Shown here: positions 60,501 to 64,000 of the stretch, one piece after another
How the letters are laid out: the number at the start of each line of letters is the position of its first letter
How positions within the stretch are numbered: the stretch's first letter is position 1
DNA from: Acanthosepion esculentum
Taxonomy: Eukaryota; Mollusca; Cephalopoda; Sepiida; Sepiidae
Assembly: GCA_964036315.1 (NCBI GenBank)
Contig: OZ038510.1
Span: 87,154,164 to 87,218,163, forward strand
DNA length: 64,000 bases
Reading direction: 5' to 3'
Translations under genes and position numbers: made by a program
Notes under the pieces: generated by a model
The model's database searches: none
What the model saw: the letters and a program-made list of their open reading frames with translations, nothing else
Told to the model about the DNA's origin: nothing

Positions 60501-63500
60501 GTGATATTGCTTGTGAGGCAGTTGTCACAAAAGAGACAGGAGATGTCGATTTGTAGCGGCCTGAGATTGCTTGCAAGGCAGTTTCCCAAAAGAGCCAGGC
60601 GTATTCACCTTGTAGCAGGCTGAGATAGCTTCTAAGGCAGTTTTCACAAAAGATCCAAGAAAAGTCGGCTGGTAGAAGCCTGAGGTTGCTTGTAAGGCAG
60701 TTGCCACGAAAGAGCCAGGAGAATTGGGCTTGCTGCAGCCTGAGATTCGTTGTAAGGTAGTTTTCACAAAAGAGACAGAAGAAATCGGCTCGTAGCCGCC
60801 TGGGATTATTTGTAAGGCAATTGGCACAAAAAGCCAGGAGAATTGGGCTTGTAGCAGTCTGAGAATGCTTGTAAGTCAGATGCCACATATGTGCCAGGAG
60901 AAATCGGTTCGTAGCAGCCTGGGATTGCTTGTAAGGCAATTGGCACAAAAAGTCAGGAGAATTGGACTAGCTGCAGCCTGAGATTGCTTGTAAGGCAGTT
61001 GTCACGAATGAGCCAGGAGAAATCGGTTCGTAGCCGCCTGGGATTGCTTGTAAGGCAATTGGCACAAAAAGCCAGGAGAATTGGGATTGCTGCAGCCTGA
61101 GATTGCTTGTAAGGCAGTTTTCACAAAAGAGACAGGAGATGTCGATTTGTAGCGGCCTGAGATTGCTTGCAAGGCAGTTTCACAAAAGAGCCAGGCGTAT
61201 TCGTCTTGTAGGAGGCTGAGATTGCTTGTTAGGCAGTTTTTACAAAAGAGACAGGAGATGTCGATTTGTAGCGGCCTTAGATTGCTTGCAAGGCAGTTTC
61301 ACAAAAGAGCCAGGCGTATTCGTCTTGTAGCAGGCTGAGATTGCTTGTAAGGCAGTTTGCACAAAAGAGGCAGGAGTTGTGGGTTTGTAGCAGTCTACTT
61401 GATTGCTTGGAAGTATGTTGGCACAAAAGAGGCAGGAGAAATCGGCTTGTAGCAGCCTGAGATCCTTTGTAAGACAGTTTTCACAAATAGCCCGGAGAAG
61501 TCGGCCCATAGAAGCAGGAGATTGCTTGTAAGGCAGTAGTCAAAAAAGAGCAAGCCGGTGTAGGCTTGTAGCGGACTCAGATTAATATAAGGCAATTTCC
61601 ACATATGTCCCAGGAGAACCGGCTCGTAGAACCTGAGATTTCGTGTAAGGCAGTTTACACAAAAAGCCAGGAGAAGTGTGCTCGTAGCAGCTTGGGATTG
61701 CTTGTAAGGCAATTGGCACAAAAGAATCAGGCCTAGTCGGCTTGTATCAGCCTGAGATTGCTTGTAAGGCAGTTGTCACAAAAGAGACAGGCGTAGTCAG
61801 CTTGTAGCAGTCTGAGATTGCTTGTAAGTCAGTTGTCAAAAAAGAGCCAGGAGACCGATTTGTAGCAGCCTGGTATTTCTTGTAAGGCAGTTGCCACAAA
61901 AGAGCCAGTTGAAATAGGCTCGTATCAGCCTGGGATTGCTTGTAAGGCAGTTGTCACAAATGAGCCAGGAGATGTCGATTTTAGCAGCCTGAGAATGCTT
62001 GTAAGGCTGTTGCCAAAAAAGAGCCAGGTGAAATAGGCTCGTAGCATCCTGGGATTGCTTGTAAGGAAATTTGCACAAAGAGCCGTGAGAATTGGGCTTG
62101 CTGCAGCCTGAGATTCCTTGTAAGGCAGTTGTCACAAATGAGCCAGGAGATTTCGATTTGTAGCAAGCTGAGGTTTCTTGTAAGGCAGTTGTCTCAAAAG
62201 AGAAAGGCGTAGTAGTCTTGTGGCAGCCTGAGATTGCTTGTAATGCAGTTACCACATAAGAGCAAGCAGGTGTAGTCTTGTAGCAGCCTGAGATTGCTTG
62301 AAAGGCAATTTTCACAAAATATCCAGGAGAAGCGGCTCGTAGAAGCCTGACATTGTTTTTAATGCAATTGGCACAAAAGAGCCAGGAGAAGTGGGCTTGT
62401 AGCTGCCTAAGATTGCCTGTAAGGCAGTTTTCACAAAAGAGCCAGTTGATGACGAATTGTAGCAGCCTGAGATTATGTGTAAAACAGTTGGCACAAAAGG
62501 GCCAAGCGTAGTCGTCTTGTAGCAGCCTGAGATTGCCTGTAAGGCAGTTGCCACAAAAGAGCAAGGAGAAATCGGCTCGTAGCAGCCTGAGATTGCTTGT
62601 AAGGCAATTGGCACGAAAGAGCCTTGAGATCGATTCGTAGCAGCCTGAGATTGCTTGTAAGGCAGTTGTCATAGAAGATCCAGGCGAAGTCGGCTCGTAG
62701 CAGCCTGATATTGCTTGGAAGGCAGTTGGCACAAAAGAGGCAGGAGAAATCGACTTGTAGCAGCCGGAGAACCTTTGTAAGACAATTTTCACAAATGGCC
62801 TGGAGAAGTCGGGAGATTGCTTGTAAGGGAGTTGTCAAAAAGAGTCAGCAGGTGTAAGTTTGTAGCAGACTGCGATTGCTTGAAAGGCAATTTTCACAAA
62901 TGTGCCAGGAGAACCGGCTCGTAAAAGCCTGAGATTGCGTGTAAGGCAATTTTCACAAAAAGCCAGGAGAAACGGGCTCGTAGCTGCGTGGAATTGCTTG
63001 TAATGAAATTGGCACAAAAATCCAGGAGAATTGTGCTTGCTGCTGTGATTGCATGTAAGGCAGTTGCTACAAAAGAGCCAGGCGTATTCGGCTGGTAGAA
63101 GCCTGAGATTGCTTGTAAGGCAGTTTTCACAAGAGAGCCAAGAGAAGTCGGCTCGGAGCAGCCTGACATGGCTTGTAAGGCAGTTGTCACAAAAGAGCCA
63201 GGAGAATTCGGCTTGTAGCAGCCTGAGATTGCTTGTAAGGCAGTTGACAAAAGAGCCAGAAGAAATCAGCCCGAAGCAGCCTGGGATTACTTGTGAGGCA
63301 ATTGGCAAAAAAGCCAGTAGAATTAGGCTTGCTGCACCCTGAGATTGCTTGTAAGGCCAGGCGTAGACGGCTTGTAGCAGTCTGAGATTGCTTTTAAGGC
63401 ATTTGTCACAAAAGAGCCAGGAGAATTCGGCTTGTAGCAGCCTGAGATTGCTTGTAAGGCAGTTGCCACAAAAGAGCCAGGAGAAATCCGCTAGTAGCAG

Positions 63501-64000
63501 CCTGGGATGGCTTGTAAGGCAATTGGCACAAAAGAGCCAGGAGATCGGCTCGTAGCAGCCGGAGATTGCTTGTAAGGCAGTTGTCATAGAACAGCCAGGC
63601 TCGTAGCAGCCTGAGATTGCTTGGAAGGCAGTTGGCAGAATAGAGGCAGGAGAAATCGGCTTGTAGCAACCTGAGATCCTTTGTAAGACAGTTTTCACAA
63701 ATTGCCCGATGAAGTCGGCCCATAGCAGCCTGAGATTGCTTGTAAGGCAGGTTTCACAGAAGAGCCAGCAGAATTCGGCTCGTAGCAGCCTGGGATTGCT
63801 TGTAAGGCAATTGTCACAAAAAGCCAGGAGAATTGGGCTTGCTGCAGCCTGAGATTCGTTGTAAGTCAGTTGTCACAAAAAGCCAGGAGAAATGGGCTCG
63901 TAGCTGCGTGGGATTGCTTGTAAGGCAATTGGCACAAAAAGCCAGGAGAATTGGCTTGCTGCAGCCTGAGATTGATTGTAAGGCAGTTGTCACAAAAGAG
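57565..64000 (+). repeat. 60-bp satellite array
   Basis: From here to the end of the window the sequence is a second, unrelated tandem repeat of 60 bp, about 107 monomers. Its conserved parts are GAGATTGCTTGTAAGGCAGT and CACAAAAGAGCCAGGAGAA, followed by a more variable TCGGCTTGTAGCAGCCT region. Several monomer subtypes recur, marked by GGCGTATTCGGC, GATGTCGATTTGTAGCGG, CAAGAGAAGTCGGCTCG, AATTGGCACAAAAAG with GGGCTTGCTGCAG, and AAATCGGCTCGTAGCCG. They do so in a loose order, so a degenerate higher-order structure is likely. Since 60 is a multiple of 3, frames on the complement read as 20-residue periodic peptides (for example 61,836-62,792), but indels break them repeatedly. I see no gene. Confidence 0.96.

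Noticed and set aside
57565..64000. tRNA-like or other small RNA gene in the 60-bp monomer, suggested by the short ATTGC...GCAAT hairpin
   Set aside because: The arms are only about 5 bp, present only in some subtypes, and no cloverleaf, A/B box pair or other RNA family feature is visible.
57565..64000. Centromere protein B box in the 60-bp satellite
   Set aside because: No match to the TTCG....A..CGGG core was seen in the monomers. TTCGGC occurs but without the rest of the box.

Overview
This window holds no gene that I can support. It is two blocks of tandemly repeated satellite DNA. The first runs from position 1 to about 57,564. It is GC-rich (the consensus monomer is about 65% GC) and is built from two interleaved short monomers of 31 bp and 43 bp. 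They share one core, and the longer one carries an extra 12-bp cassette. The second runs from 57,565 to the end of the window. It is an unrelated satellite of about 48% GC with a 60-bp monomer. Both arrays run off the window, so their true lengths are unknown. Megabase-style satellite with higher-order repeats, segmental duplications and orientation switches points to a eukaryotic heterochromatic, subtelomeric or pericentromeric region. I do not recognise either monomer and cannot name the organism.

The first satellite is a mosaic of four orientation blocks. The C-rich strand is the given strand in 1-14,325 (block A1) and 28,079-37,510 (block A2). The G-rich strand is the given strand in 14,325-28,078 (block B1) and 37,510-57,564 (block B2). 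The switches at about 14,325, 28,078 and 37,510 lie inside monomers with no unique sequence between them, and two of the three show a 3-bp overlap. Long segments of one block recur, inverted, in another. Examples are 1-3.5 kb against 17.1-23.6 kb, 7-12.1 kb against 38.2-47 kb, and the two sides of the 28,078 switch. The region therefore grew by segmental duplication and inversion on top of local unequal exchange.

Older and younger layers of duplication are visible. A 3,506-bp tandem duplication (48,712-52,217 and 52,218-55,723) looks identical by eye, so it is either very recent or an assembly artefact. A 1,268-bp tandem pair (38,691-41,225) differs by at least one substitution and one 1-bp deletion. 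A seven-monomer 242-bp higher-order repeat (44,111-45,150 and 46,506-46,870) has one copy of exactly 199 bp, missing one 43-bp monomer. About 2-kb units recur near 3.5-5.5 and 11.4-13.7 kb.

The window contains hundreds of open reading frames on both strands, up to 1,428 codons. They follow from monomer composition. Both monomer lengths equal 1 modulo 3, so any frame passes through all three monomer frames in turn, and the consensus has no stop codon in any of the six frames. I call none of them a gene. No transposon, RNA gene, promoter or unique-sequence island was found.
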